Source: Hydractinia symbiolongicarpus
Lineage: Eukaryota; Cnidaria; Hydrozoa; Anthoathecata; Hydractiniidae
Assembly (NCBI RefSeq): GCF_029227915.1
Contig: NC_079878.1
Location: 31,027,501 to 31,091,500, forward strand
Reading direction: 5' to 3'
Length of the DNA: 64,000 nucleotides
Part shown: positions 14,273-25,800 of the stretch, in pieces
Layout of the letters: each line of letters opens with the position of its first letter
Position numbering within the stretch: the stretch's first letter is position 1
Position numbers and translations under genes: made by a program
The notes under the pieces: generated by a model
What the model was told of the DNA's origin: nothing
Database searches by the model: none
Seen by the model: only the letters and a program-made list of their open reading frames with translations

Positions 14273-14986
14273 TTATTCGAACTCTATAGTCTTCTTATTG
14301 CAATATTCATTTACATTAAGTTCTAAATAGCTAAATTTACATTTCTTCTTATTAAGTTCCTCATAAAGAATGTTTGCAATTTTACTGTTGGTTGAACAGC
14401 AAAGAAACTTGGCAGGGACGACCAAGCCAAGCTCTCGTTTCCTTTTTCCCGTTACTTTTGCGATCATCGTGTTGTTTTTATCAGATTTCAAAAATTGTTT
14501 CGTTAGTTTGGATAGTTCAATGGGTAAATGTCCGACTAAAAACTCATCATCCTTTTCTCCCAGATCGTCTGAATCTATTTCGACAACTTCTTTATTGACC
14601 TCTTTAGATACTGGTTCGATCGCGACCTCAGTTTCTTTGACTGCTTCAGTTTCCTTTGCTGCTTTACTTCCTTTGGTTGATTTTCTTCCTTTGGCTTTGG
14701 TTACTTTGTTCGTTTTGTTTGTTTCGCTTGGTTCACTTTTCTCGTTTTCAACCGCTGGTGTAGTACTTGATTCTGATTCTGTCTTTTTATTTTCTTCTGT
14801 AGGTTTTTTGTCGGATTCATCTTCACCTTTTACTGTAACCTGTGGCTTTAGTTTGTATACACCTATGGCGTTTTGATCATATTCTTTGGCCTCTTCTCTT
14901 TCGTCTGGTTTGCAGTTAAGTTTCTCTCCCAGAGTTGGAGTCCAAACATCTTTGTAGACATGGTGGCCTCGTATGTATCGTATATA
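14273..14986 (-). CDS. HIRAN-like domain protein fragment, no start codon (captured exon or decayed gene)
   Basis: The reading frame is open for 237 codons and ends with TAA at 14,275-14,273. It is bounded upstream by TGA at 14,989-14,987. There is no in-frame ATG before residue 174, so no normal start exists here. The frame may be an internal or last exon (a T run followed by AG lies just upstream on the coding strand) or a 5'-truncated copy. Residues 5-45 contain IRGHHVYKDVWTP, GEKLNC and DQNAIGVYK. Residues 151-194 contain VGHLPIEL, VTGKRKRELGLVVPAKF. Together these resemble the two halves of HIRAN-like proteins, a family related to the HIRAN DNA-binding domain of HLTF/Rad5, with many uncharacterised invertebrate members; this assignment is from recognition, not a search. 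Residues 46-150 are a Lys/Glu/Ser/Thr-rich low-complexity linker splitting the domain. The C-terminal tail (195-237) is Asn/Lys-rich. Function is unknown. It lies wholly inside the mobile element. Confidence 0.55.
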   Translation of the reverse strand, partial: YIRYIRGHHVYKDVWTPTLGEKLNCKPDEREEAKEYDQNAIGVYKLKPQVTVKGEDESDKKPTEENKKTESESSTTPAVENEKSEPSETNKTNKVTKAKGRKSTKGSKAAKETEAVKETEVAIEPVSKEVNKEVVEIDSDDLGEKDDEFLVGHLPIELSKLTKQFLKSDKNNTMIAKVTGKRKRELGLVVPAKFLCCSTNSKIANILYEELNKKKCKFSYLELNVNEYCNKKTIEFE

Positions 14987-15078
14987 TCAAAAAAACTTTT
15001 ACTAAGGATAGCATTCAACCAACGGATTGAATTTGAAGAATAGGCAAAAACTTCAGAAACTTGAAATCTGAAATTTCG
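14987..15078. other. Non-coding right arm of the element, 5' of the ORF
   Basis: This is AT-rich sequence between the open frame and the right subterminal repeats. Read on the minus strand, a run of seven T lies about 20 bases before an AG at the point where similarity to HIRAN-like proteins starts. That could be a splice acceptor remnant, but the sequence does not prove it. I see no clear promoter. Confidence 0.4.
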
Positions 15079-15170
15079 AAATAAGCGCCGCCCTCTATTA
15101 AGCGCCGCCCTCTAATAAGCGCCGCACCTAAAATCACAAAAATTAAATAAGCGCCGCGGCGCTTATTAGA
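15079..15170 (+). repeat. Right subterminal repeat block (17-bp units)
   Basis: TAAGCG starts at 15,082, 15,099 and 15,116, exactly 17 bp apart, and again at 15,148. The block reads in the same orientation as the left block and shares its order, including CACCTAAAAT after the third unit. The two arms are therefore direct copies of one another over most of their length, with only the outer ends inverted. Confidence 0.8.
15146..15167. repeat. 22-bp perfect palindrome at the right end
   Basis: AATAAGCGCCG joined directly to its reverse complement CGGCGCTTATT forms a spacer-free 22-bp palindrome. Its right half is part of the right terminal inverted repeat. This differs from the left arm, where the equivalent inverted pair is separated by eight bases. 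Confidence 0.88.
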
Positions 15171-15179
15171 GGACATACG
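15156..15179 (-). repeat. Right terminal inverted repeat of the element
   Basis: Read on the minus strand, the end begins CGTATGTCCTCT and continues into AATAAGCGCCGC, matching the left end at 22 of 24 positions. It is followed directly by the second GTAC. Confidence 0.85.
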
Positions 15180-15183
15180 GTAC
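15180..15183. other. Target-site duplication GTAC, right copy
   Basis: This is the second copy of the 4-bp target. The satellite monomer resumes as GTACCCTGTGAG, exactly where it was cut on the left. Confidence 0.85.
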
Positions 15184-17440
15184 CCTGTGAGTACACTCAT
15201 TTCCCGAACGATTTTTTAAATTATTTTTTCACCACTAAAACGCATGAGACTTGTAGTTTTCAAAAATGTTTTCACTTTTGATGAGACGCTGAATATAAGA
15301 AGTTTAATCGCCGGCAAACGAAAACCCGCGATTTCCCGTAAATCCCGTGCTTGGCCCGTATAGTCAAAAGTAGACAAAGAAAATACCCAGGGAGTAAACT
15401 CATTTCCCGAACGATTTTTTAAATTATTTTTTCACCACTAAAACGTATGAGACTTGTAGTTTTCAAAAATGTTTTCATTTTTGATGAGGCGCTGAAGAAA
15501 AGAAGTTTAATCGACGGTAAACGAAAACCCGCGATTTCCCGTAAATCCCGGACTCGGACTGTATAGTCAAAAGTATACAAAGAAAGTACCCTGCGAGTAA
15601 ACTCATTTCCAGAACGATTTTTTAAAATATCTTTTCACCACTAAAACGCACGAGACTTGTAGTTTTCAAAAATGTTTTAATTTTTAATGAGACGCTGAAT
15701 GAAAGAAGTTTAATCGCCGGCAAACGAAAACCAGCCATCTCCCGTAAATCCCGGACTCGGCCCGTATAGTCAAAAGTATACAAAGAAAGTACCCTGCGAG
15801 TAAACTCATTTCCAGAACGATTTTTTAAATTATCTTTTCACCACTAAAACGCACGAGACTTGTAGTTTTCAAAAATGTTTTCATTTTTGATGAGACGCTG
15901 AATAAAAGAAGTTTAATCGCCGGCAAACCAAAACCCGCGATTTCCCGTAAATACCGGACTCGGCCCGTATAGTCAAAAGTATACAAAGAAAGTACCCAGG
16001 GAGTAAGCTCATTTCCCGAACGAATTTTTAAATTATTTTTTCACCACTAAAACGCATGAGACTTGTAGTTTTCAAAAATGTTTTCATTTTTGATAAGACG
16101 CAGAATAAAAGATGTTAATCGCCGGCAAACGAAAACCCGCGATTTCCCGTAAATCCCGGGCTTGGCCCGTATAGTCGAATGTATACAAAGAAAGTACCCT
16201 GTGAGTAAACTCATTTCCCGAACGATTTTTTAAATTATTTTTTCACCACTAAAACGCATGAGACTTGTAGTTTTCAAAAATGTTTTCACTTTTGATGAGA
16301 TGCTGGATGAAAGAAGTTTAATCGCCGGCAAACCAAAACCCGCGATTTCCCGTAAATACCGGACTCGGCCCGTATAGTCAAAAGTATACAAAGAAAGTAC
16401 CCAGGGAGTAAGCTCATTTCCCGAACGAATTTTTAAATTATTTTTTCACCACTAAAACGCATGAGACTTGTAGTTTTCAAAAATGTTTTCATTTTTGATA
16501 AGACGCAGAATAAAAGATGTTAATCGCCGGCAAACGAAAACCCGCGATTTCCCGTAAATCCCGGGCTTGGCCCGTATAGTCGAATGTATACAAAGAAAGT
16601 ACCCTGTGAGTAAACTCATTTCCCGAACGATTTTTTAAATTATTTTTTCACCACTAAAACGCATGAGACTTGTAGTTTTCAAAAATGTTTTCACTTTTGA
16701 TGAGATGCTGGATGAAAGAAGTTTAATCGCCGGCAAACGAAAACCCGCGATTTCCCGTAAATCCGGTGCTTGGCCCGTATAGTCGAGTATATACAGAGAA
16801 AGTACCCTGTGAGTAAACTCATTTCCAGAACGATTTTTTAAATTATCTTTTCACCACTAAAACGCATGAGACTTGTAGTCTTCAAAAACGTTTTCATTTT
16901 TGATGAGACGCGGAATAAAAGAAATTTAATCGCCGGCAAACGAAAACCCGCGATTTCCCGTAAATCCCGGACTCGGCCCGTATAGTCAAAAGTATACAAA
17001 GAAAATACCCAGGAAGTAAACTCATTTCCCGAACGATTTTTTAAATTATTTTTTCACCACTAAAACGTATGAGACTCGTAGTTTTCAAAAATGTTTTCAT
17101 TTTTGATGAGACGCTGAATAAAAGAAGTTTAATCGCCGGCAAACGAAAACCCGCGATTTCCCGTAAATCCCGGATTCGACCCGTATAGTCAAAAGTATAC
17201 AAAGAAAGTACCCTGCGAGTAAACTCATTTCCAGAACGATTTTTTAAATTATCTTTTCACCACTAAAACGCATGACACTTGTAGTTTTCAAAAATGTTTT
17301 CATTTTTGATGAGACGCTGAATAAAAGATGTTTAATCGCCGGCAAACGAAAACCCGCGATTTCCCGTAAATCCGGACTCGGCCCGTATAGTCAAATGTAT
17401 ACAAAGAAAGTACCCAGGGAGTAAACTCATTTCCCGAACG
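15180..17440. repeat. 203-bp satellite array, duplicate of the 12.26-14.0 kb block
   Basis: From about 15,363 the order of variants follows that seen from about 12,262: CAAAAGTAGACAAAG, then GCGCTGAAGAAAAG, then TTTTAATTTTTAATGAG. The copy has an extra two-monomer tandem duplication: CGGCAAACCAAAACC at 15,921 recurs at 16,326, 405 bp later. The frames of the two copies would be ten monomers apart if the mobile element were removed. I see no gene here. Confidence 0.88.
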
Positions 17441-20400
17441 ATTTTTTAAATTATTTTTTCACCACTAAAACGCAAGAGACTTGTAGTTTTCAAAAATGTT
17501 TTCACTTTTGATGAGACTCTGAATAAAAGAATTTTAATCGCCGGCAAACGAAAACCCGCGAATTCCCGTAAATCCTTGGCTCGGCCCGTATAGTCAAAAG
17601 TATACAAAGAAAATACCCAGGGAGTAAACACATTTCCCGAACGATTTTTTGAATTATTTTTCACCACTAAAACGCATGAGACTTGTAGTTTTCAGGAATG
17701 TTTTCATTTTTGATGAGACGCCGAATGAAAGAAGTTTAATCGCCGGCAAACGAAAACCAGCGATTTCCCGTAAATCCCGTGCTTGGCCCGTATAGTCGAA
17801 TGTATACAAAGAAAGTACCCTGTGAGTAAACTCATTTCCCGAACGATTTTTTAAATTATTTTTTCACCACTAAAACGCATGAGACTTGTAGTTTTCAGGA
17901 ATGTTTTCATTTTTGATGAGACGCTTAATGAAAGAAGTTTAATCGCCGGCAAACAAAAACCCGTCATTTCCCGTAAATCCCGGACTCGGCCCGTATAGTC
18001 AAAAGTATACAAAGAAAGTACCCTGCGAGTAAACTCATTTCCAGAACGATTTTTTAATTTATCTTTTCACCACTAAAACGCACGAGACTTGTAGTTTTCA
18101 AAAATGTTTTCATTTTTGATGAGACGCTGAATAAAAGAAGTTTAATCGCTGGCAAACGAAAACCCGCGAATTCCCGTAAATCCCAAACTCGGCCCGTATA
18201 GTCAAAAGTATACAAAGAAAATACCCAGGGAGTAAACTCATTTCCAGAACGATTTTTTAAATTATCTTTTCACCACTAAAACGCATGAGACTTGTAGTTT
18301 TTAAAAATGTTTTCATTTTTGATAAGACGCTGAATAAAAGATGTTTAATCGCCGGCAAACGAAAACCCGCGATTACCCGTAAATACCGGACTCGGCCCGT
18401 ATAGTCAAAAGTATTCAAAGAAAGTACCCAGGGAGTAAGCTCATTTCCCGAACGAATTTTTAAATTATTTTTTTACCACTAAAACGCATGAGACTTGTAG
18501 TTTTCAAAAATGTTTTCATTTTTGATAAGACGCAGAATAAAAGATGTTAATCGCCGGCAAACGAAAACCCGCGATTTCCCGTAAATCCCGGGCTTGGCCC
18601 GTATAGTCGAATGTATACAAAGAAAGTACCCTGTGAGTAAACTCATTTCCCGAACGATTTTTTAAATTATTTTTTCACCACTAAAACGCATGAGACTTGT
18701 AGTTTTCAAAAATGTTTTCACTTTTGATGAGATGCTGGATGAAAGAAGTTTAATCGCCGGCAAACGAAAACCCGCGATTTCCCGTAAATCCGGTGCTTGG
18801 CCCGTATAGTCGAGTATATACAAAGAAAGTACCCAGTGAGTAAACTCATTTCCAGAACGATTTTTTAAATTATCTTTTCACCACTAAAACGCATGAGACT
18901 TGTAGTTTTCAAAAATGTTTTCACTTTTGATGAGACGCCGAATGAAAGAAGTTTAATCGCCGGCAAACGAAAACCAGCGATTTCCCGTAAATCCCGTGCT
19001 TGGCCCGTATAGTCGAATGTATACAAAGAAAGTACCCTGTGAGTAAACTCATTTCCCGAACGATTTTTTAAATTATTTTTTCACCACTAAAACGCATGAG
19101 ACTTGTAGTTTTCAGGAATGTTTTCATTTTTGATGAGACGCTTAATGAAAGAAGTTTAATCGCCGGCAAACAAAAACCCGTCATTTCCCGTAAATCCCGG
19201 ACTCGGCCCGTATAGTCAAAAGTATACAAAGAAAGTACCCTGCGAGTAAACTCATTTCCAGAACGATTTTTTAATTTATCTTTTCACCACTAAAACGCAC
19301 GAGACTTGTAGTTTTCAAAAATGTTTTCATTTTTGATGAGACGCTGAATAAAAGAAGTTTAATCGCTGGCAAACGAAAACCCGCGAATTCCCGTAAATCC
19401 CAAACTCGGCCCGTATAGTCAAAAGTATACAAAGAAAATACCCAGGGAGTAAACTCATTTCCAGAACGATTTTTTAAATTATCTTTTCACCACTAAAACG
19501 CATGAGACTTGTAGTTTTTAAAAATGTTTTCATTTTTGATAAGACGCTGAATAAAAGATGTTTAATCGCCGGCAAACGAAAACCCGCGATTACCCGTAAA
19601 TACCGGACTCGGCCCGTATAGTCAAAAGTATTCAAAGAAAGTACCCAGGGAGTAAGCTCATTTCCCGAACGAATTTTTAAATTATTTTTTTACCACTAAA
19701 ACGCATGAGACTTGTAGTTTTCAAAAAGGTTTTCATTTTTGATAAGACGCAGAATAAAAGATGTTAATCGCCGGCAAACGAAAACCCGCGATTTCCCGTA
19801 AATCCCGGGCTTGGCCCGTATAGTCGAATGTATACAAAGAAAGTACCCTGTGAGTAAACTCATTTCCCGAACGATTTTTTAAATTATTTTTTCACCACTA
19901 AAACGCATGAGACTTGTAGTTTTCAAAAATGTTTTCACTTTTGATGAGATGCTGGATGAAAGAAGTTTAATCGCCGGCAAACGAAAACCCGCGATTTCCC
20001 GTAAATCCGGTGCTTGGCCCGTATAGTCGAGTATATACAAAGAAAGTACCCAGTGAGTAAACTCATTTCCAGAACGATTTTTTAAATTATCTTTTCACCA
20101 CTAAAACGCATGAGACTTGTAGTCTTCAAAAACGTTTTCATTTTTGATAAGACGCTGAATAAAAGAAGTTTAATCGCCGGCAAACGAAAACCCGCGATTT
20201 CCCGTAAATCCCGGACTCGACCCGTATAGTCAAAAGTATACAAAGAAAGTACCCTGCGAGTAAACTCATTTCCAGAACGATTTTTTAAATTATCTTTTCA
20301 CCACTAAAACGCATGACACTGGTAGTTTTCAAAAATGTTTTCATTTTTGATGAGACGCTGAATAAAAGATGTTTAATCGCCGGCAAACGAAAACCCGCGA

Positions 20401-22870
20401 TTTCCCGTAAATCCCGTGCTTGGCCCGTATAGTCGAGTATATACAAAGAAAGTACCCTGTGAGTAAACTCATTTCCAGAACGATTTTTTAAATTATCTTT
20501 TCACCACTAAAAGGCATGAGACTTGTAGTCTTCAAAAACGCTTTCATTTTTGATGAGACGCGGAATAAAAGAAGTTTATTCGCCGGCAAACGAAAACCCG
20601 CGATTTCCCGTAAATCCCGGACTCGACCCGTATAGTCAAAAGTATACAAAGAAAGTACCCTGCGAGAAAACTCATTTCCAGCACAATTTTTTAAATTATC
20701 TTTTCACCACTAAATCGCATAACACTTGTAGTTTTCAAAAATGTTTTCATTTTTGATGAGACGCTGAATAAAAGATGTTTAATCGCCGGCAAACGAAAAC
20801 CCGCGATTTCCCGTAAATCCCGGACTCGGCCCGTATAGTCAAAAGTATACAAAGAAAGTACCCAGGGAGTAAACTCATTTCCCGAACGATTTTTTAAATT
20901 ATTTTTTCACCACTAAAACGCATGAGACTTGTAGTTTTCAAAAAGGTTTTCATTTTTGATAAGACGCAGAATAAAAGATGTTAATCGCCGGCAAACGAAA
21001 ACCCGCGATTTCCCGTAAATCCCGGGCTTGGCCCGTATAGTCGAATGTATACAAAGAAAGTACCCTGTGAGTAAACTCATTTCCCGAACGATTTTTTAAA
21101 TTATTTTTTCACCACTAAAACGCATGAGACTTGTAGTTTTCAAAAATGTTTTCACTTTTGATGAGATGCTGGATGAAAGAAGTTTAATCGCCGGCAAACG
21201 AAAACACGCGATTTCCCGTAAATCCGGTGCTTGGCCCGTATAGTCGAGTATATACAAAGAAAGTACCCAGTGAGTAAACTCATTTCCAGAACGATTTTTT
21301 AAATTATCTTTTCACCACTAAAACGCATGAGACTTGTAGTCTTCAAAAACGTTTTCATTTTTGATAAGACGCTGAATAAAAGAAGTTTAATCGCCGGCAA
21401 ACGAAAACCCGCGATTTCCCGTAAATCCCGGACTCGACCCGTATAGTCAAAAGTATACAAAGAAAGTACCCTGCGAGTAAACTCATTTCCAGAACGATTT
21501 TTTAAATTATCTTTTCACCACTAAAACGCATGACACTGGTAGTTTTCAAAAATGTTTTCATTTTTGATGAGACGCTGAATAAAAGATGTTTAATCGCCGG
21601 CAAACGAAAACCCGCGATTTCCCGTAAATCCCGTGCTTGGCCCGTATAGTCGAGTATATACAAAGAAAGTACCCTGTGAGTAAACTCATTTCCAGAACGA
21701 TTTTTTAAATTATCTTTTCACCACTAAAAGGCATGAGACTTGTAGTCTTCAAAAACGCTTTCATTTTTGATGAGACGCGGAATAAAAGAAGTTTATTCGC
21801 CGGCAAACGAAAACCCGCGATTTCCCGTAAATCCCGGACTCGACCCGTATAGTCAAAAGTATACAAAGAAAGTACCCTGCGAGAAAACTCATTTCCAGCA
21901 CAATTTTTTAAATTATCTTTTCACCACTAAATCGCATAACACTTGTAGTTTTCAAAAATGTTTTCATTTTTGATGAGACGCTGAATAAAAGATGTTTAAT
22001 CGCCGGCAAACGAAAACCCGCGATTTCCCGTAAATCCCGGACTCGGCCCGTATAGTCAAAAGTATACAAAGAAAGTACCCAGGGAGTAAACTCATTTCCC
22101 GAACGATTTTTTAAATTATTTTTTCACCACTAAAATGCATGAGATTTGTAGTTTTCAGGAATGTTTTCATTTTTGATGAGACGCCTAATGAAAGAAGTTT
22201 AATCGCCGGCAAACGAAAACCCGCGATTTCCCGTAAATCCCGGGCTTGGTCGTATAGTCGAATGTATACAAAGAAAGTACCCTGTGAGTAAACTCATTTC
22301 CCGAACGATTTTTTAAATTATTTTTTCACCACTAAAACGCATGAGACTTGTAGTTTTCAAAAATGTTTTCATTTTTGATGAGACTCTGAATAAAAGAAGT
22401 TTAATCGCCGGCAAACGAAAACCCGCGAATTCCCGTAAATCCTAGGCTCGGCCCGTATAGTCAAAAGTATACAAAGAAAATACCCAGGGAGTAAACACAT
22501 TTCCCGAACGGTTTTTTGAATTATTTTTCACCACTAAAACGCATGAGACTTGTAGTTTTCAGGAATATTTTCATTTTTGATGAGACGCTTAATGAAAGAA
22601 GTTTAATCGCCGGCAAACAAAAACCCGCGAATTCCCGTAAATCCCGTGCTTGGCTTGTATAGTCGAGTATATACTAAGAAAGTACCCTGTGAGTAAACTC
22701 CTTTCCAGAACGATTTTTTATATTATCATTTCACCACTAAAACGCATGAGACTTGTAGTTTTCAAAAATGTTTTCATTTTTGATGAGACGCGGAATAAAA
22801 GAAGTTTAATTGCCGGTAAACGAAACCCGCGATTTCCCGTAAATCCCGGACTCGGCCTGTATAGTCAAAA
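17441..22870. repeat. 203-bp satellite array, 6-monomer HOR region (1,216-1,217 bp)
   Basis: Two tandem six-monomer duplications follow one another. In the first, GACGCCGAATGAAAG at 17,717 recurs at 18,933 (1,216 bp) and the match ends near 18,900 and 20,117. In the second, CAAAAAGGTTTTC at 19,722 recurs at 20,939 (1,217 bp). Identical 68-codon frames at 20,550-20,756 and 21,767-21,973 reflect the second duplication. I see no gene here. Confidence 0.9.
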
Positions 22871-25800
22871 GTAGACAAAGAAAATACCCAGGGAGTAAAC
22901 TCATTTCCCGAACGATTTTTTAAATTATTTTTTCACCACTAAAACGTATGAGACTTGTAGTTTTCAAAAATGTTTTCATTTTTGATGAGGCGCTGAAGAA
23001 AAGAAGTTTAATCGACGGCAAACGAAAACCCGCGATTTCCCGTAAATCTCGGACTCGGCCCGTATAGTCAAAAGTATACAAAGAAAGTACCCTGCGAGTA
23101 AACTCATTTCCAGAACGATTTTTTAAAATATCTTTTCACCACTAAAACGCACGAGACTTGTAGTTTTCAAAAATGTTTTAATTTTTAATGAGACGCTGAA
23201 TGAAAGAAGTTTAATCGCCGGCAAACGAAAACCAGCCATCTCCCGTAAATCCCGGACTCGGCCCGTATAGTCAAAAGTATACAAAGAAAGTACCCTGCGA
23301 GTAAACTCATTTCCAGAACGATTTTTTAAATTATTTTTTCACCACTAAAACGCACGAGACTTGTAGTTTTCAAAAATGTTTTCATTTTTGATGAGACGCT
23401 GAATAAAAGAAGTTTAATCGCCGGCAAACCAAAACCCGCGATTTCCCGTAAATACCGGACTCGGCCCGTATAGTCAAAAGTATACAAAGAAAGTACCCAG
23501 GGAGTAAGCTCATTTCCCCAACGAATTTTTAAATTATTTTTTCACCACTAAAACGCATGAGACTTGTAGTTTTCAAAAATGTTTTCATTTTTGATAAGAC
23601 GCAGAATAAAAGATGTTAATCGCCGGCAAACGAAAACCCGCGATTTCCCGTAAATCCCGGGCTTGGCCCGTATAGTCGAATGTATACAAAGAAAGTACCC
23701 TGTGAGTAAACTCATTTCCCGAACGATTTTTTAAATTATTTTTTCACCACTAAAACGCATGAGACTTGTAGTTTTCAAAAATGTTTTCACTTTTGATGAG
23801 ATGCTGGATGAAAGAAGTTTAATCGCCGGCAAACGAAAACCCGCGATTTCCCGTAAATCCGGTGCTTGGCCCGTATAGTCCAGTATATACAGAGAAAGTA
23901 CCCTGTGAGTAAACTCATTTCCAGAACGATTTTTTAAATTATCTTTTCACCACTAAAACGCATGAGACTTGTAGTCTTCAAAAACGTTTTCATTTTTGAT
24001 GAGACGCGGAATAAAAGAAGTTTAATCGCCGGCAAACGAAAACCCGCGATTTCCCGTAAATCCCGGACTCGGCCCGTATAGTCAAAAGTATACAAAGAAA
24101 ATACCCAGGGAGTAAACTCATTTCCCGAACGATTTTTTAAATTATTTTTTCACCACTAAAACGTATGAGACTCGTAGTTTTCAAAAATGTTTTTATTTTT
24201 GATGAGACGCTGAATAAAAGAAGTTTAATCGCCGGCAAACGAAAACCCGCGATTTCTCGTAAATCCCGGATTCGACCCGTATAGTCAAAAGTATACAAAG
24301 AAAGTACCCTGCGAGTAAACTCATTTCCAGAACGATTTTTTAAATTATCTTTTCACCACTAAAACGCATGACACTTGTAGTTTTCAAAAATGTTTTCATT
24401 TTTGATGAGACGCTGAATAAAAGATGTTTAATCGCCGGCAAACGAAAACCCGCGATTTCCCGTAAATCCGGACTCGGCCCGTATAGTCAAATGTATACAA
24501 AGAAAGTACCCAGGGAGTAAACTCATTTCCCGAACGATTTTTTAAATTATTTTTTCACCACTAAAACGCAAGAGACTTGTAGTTTTCAAAAATGTTTTCA
24601 TTTTTGATGAGACGCTGAATGAAAGAAGTTTAATCGCCGGCAAACGAAAACCAGCGATTTCCCGTAAATCCCGTGCTTGGCCCGTATAGTCGAATGTATA
24701 CAAAGAAAGTACCCTGTAAGTAAACTCATTTCCCGAACGATTTTTTAAATTATTTTTTCACCACTAAAACGCATGAGACTTGTAGTTTTCAGGAATGTTT
24801 TCATTTTTGATGAGACGCTTGATGAAAGAAGTTTAATCGCCGGCAAACAAAAACCCGTCATTTCCCGTAAATCCCGGACTCGGCCCGTATAGTCAAAAGT
24901 ATACAAAGAAAGTACCCTGCGAGTAAACTCATTTCCAGAACGATTTTTTAATTTATCTTTTCACCACTAAAACGCACGAGACTTGTAGTTTTCAAAAATG
25001 TTTTCATTTTTGATGAGACGCTGAATAAAAGAAGTTTAATCGCTGGCAAACGAAAACCCGCGAATTCCCGTAAATCCCAAACTCGGCCCGTATAGTCAAA
25101 AGTATACAAAGAAAATACCCAGGGAGTAAACTCATTTCCAGAACGATTTTTTAAATTATCTTTTCACCACTAAAACGCATGAGACTTGTAGTTTTCAAAA
25201 ATGTTTTTATTTTTGATAAGACGCTGAATAAAAGATGTTTAATCGCCGGCAAACCAAAACCCGCGATTTCCCGTAAATACCGGACTCGGCCCGTATAGTC
25301 AAAAGTATACAAAGAAAGTACCCAGGGAGTAAGCTCATTTCCCGAACGAATTTTTAAATTATTTTTTCACCACTAAAACGCATGAGACTTGTAGTTTTCA
25401 AAAATGTTTTCATTTTTGATAAGACGCAGAATAAAAAATGTTAATCGCCGGCAAACGAAAACCCGCGATTTCCCGTAAATCCCGGGCTTGGCCCGTATAG
25501 TCGAATGTATACAAAGAAAGTACCCTGTGAGTAAACTCATTTCCCGAACGATTTTTTAAATTATTTTTTCACCACTAAAACGCATGAGACTTGTAGTTTT
25601 CAAAAATGTTTTCACTTTTGATGAGATGCTGGATGAAAGAAGTTTAATCGCCGGCAAACGAAAACCCGCGATTTCCCGTAAATCCGGTGCTTGGCCCGTA
25701 TAGTCGAGTATATACAAAGAAAGTACCCAGTGAGTAAACTCATTTCCAGAACGATTTTTTAAATTATCTTTTCACCACTAAAACGCATGAGACTTGTAGT

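Larger units (their letters stand above)
14111..15179 (-). mobile_element. Non-autonomous DNA transposon-like element carrying a HIRAN-like ORF
   Basis: This 1,069-bp segment unrelated to the satellite interrupts one monomer. It has 24-bp imperfect terminal inverted repeats (22 of 24 matching), a 4-bp GTAC target duplication, and subterminal blocks rich in AATAAGCGCCGC at both ends. Between them lies a 714-bp open region on the minus strand. No transposase-like sequence is visible, so it is probably moved by an enzyme supplied elsewhere. A 4-bp duplication occurs in several animal DNA transposon superfamilies (for example Sola, Ginger, Chapaev and some Academ), and the ends seen here do not decide between them. 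It could instead be a decayed autonomous element. It occurs once in the window, and similar satellite segments lack it, so it probably inserted after the local duplications. Strand is given by the ORF. Confidence 0.82.

Noticed and set aside
14370-14876. A 168-codon plus-strand open frame rich in Ser, Phe and Leu inside the element.
   Set aside because: It is the antisense of the Lys/Glu/Ser-rich minus-strand frame. The composition is what such an antisense frame would give, and the minus strand has recognisable motifs.
14101-15190. The inverted repeat extending outward to GTACCGTAT at both ends.
   Set aside because: The outer GTAC is self-complementary and present once in uninterrupted monomers, including the empty site at 26,332-26,335, so it is a target duplication and not part of the terminal repeat.
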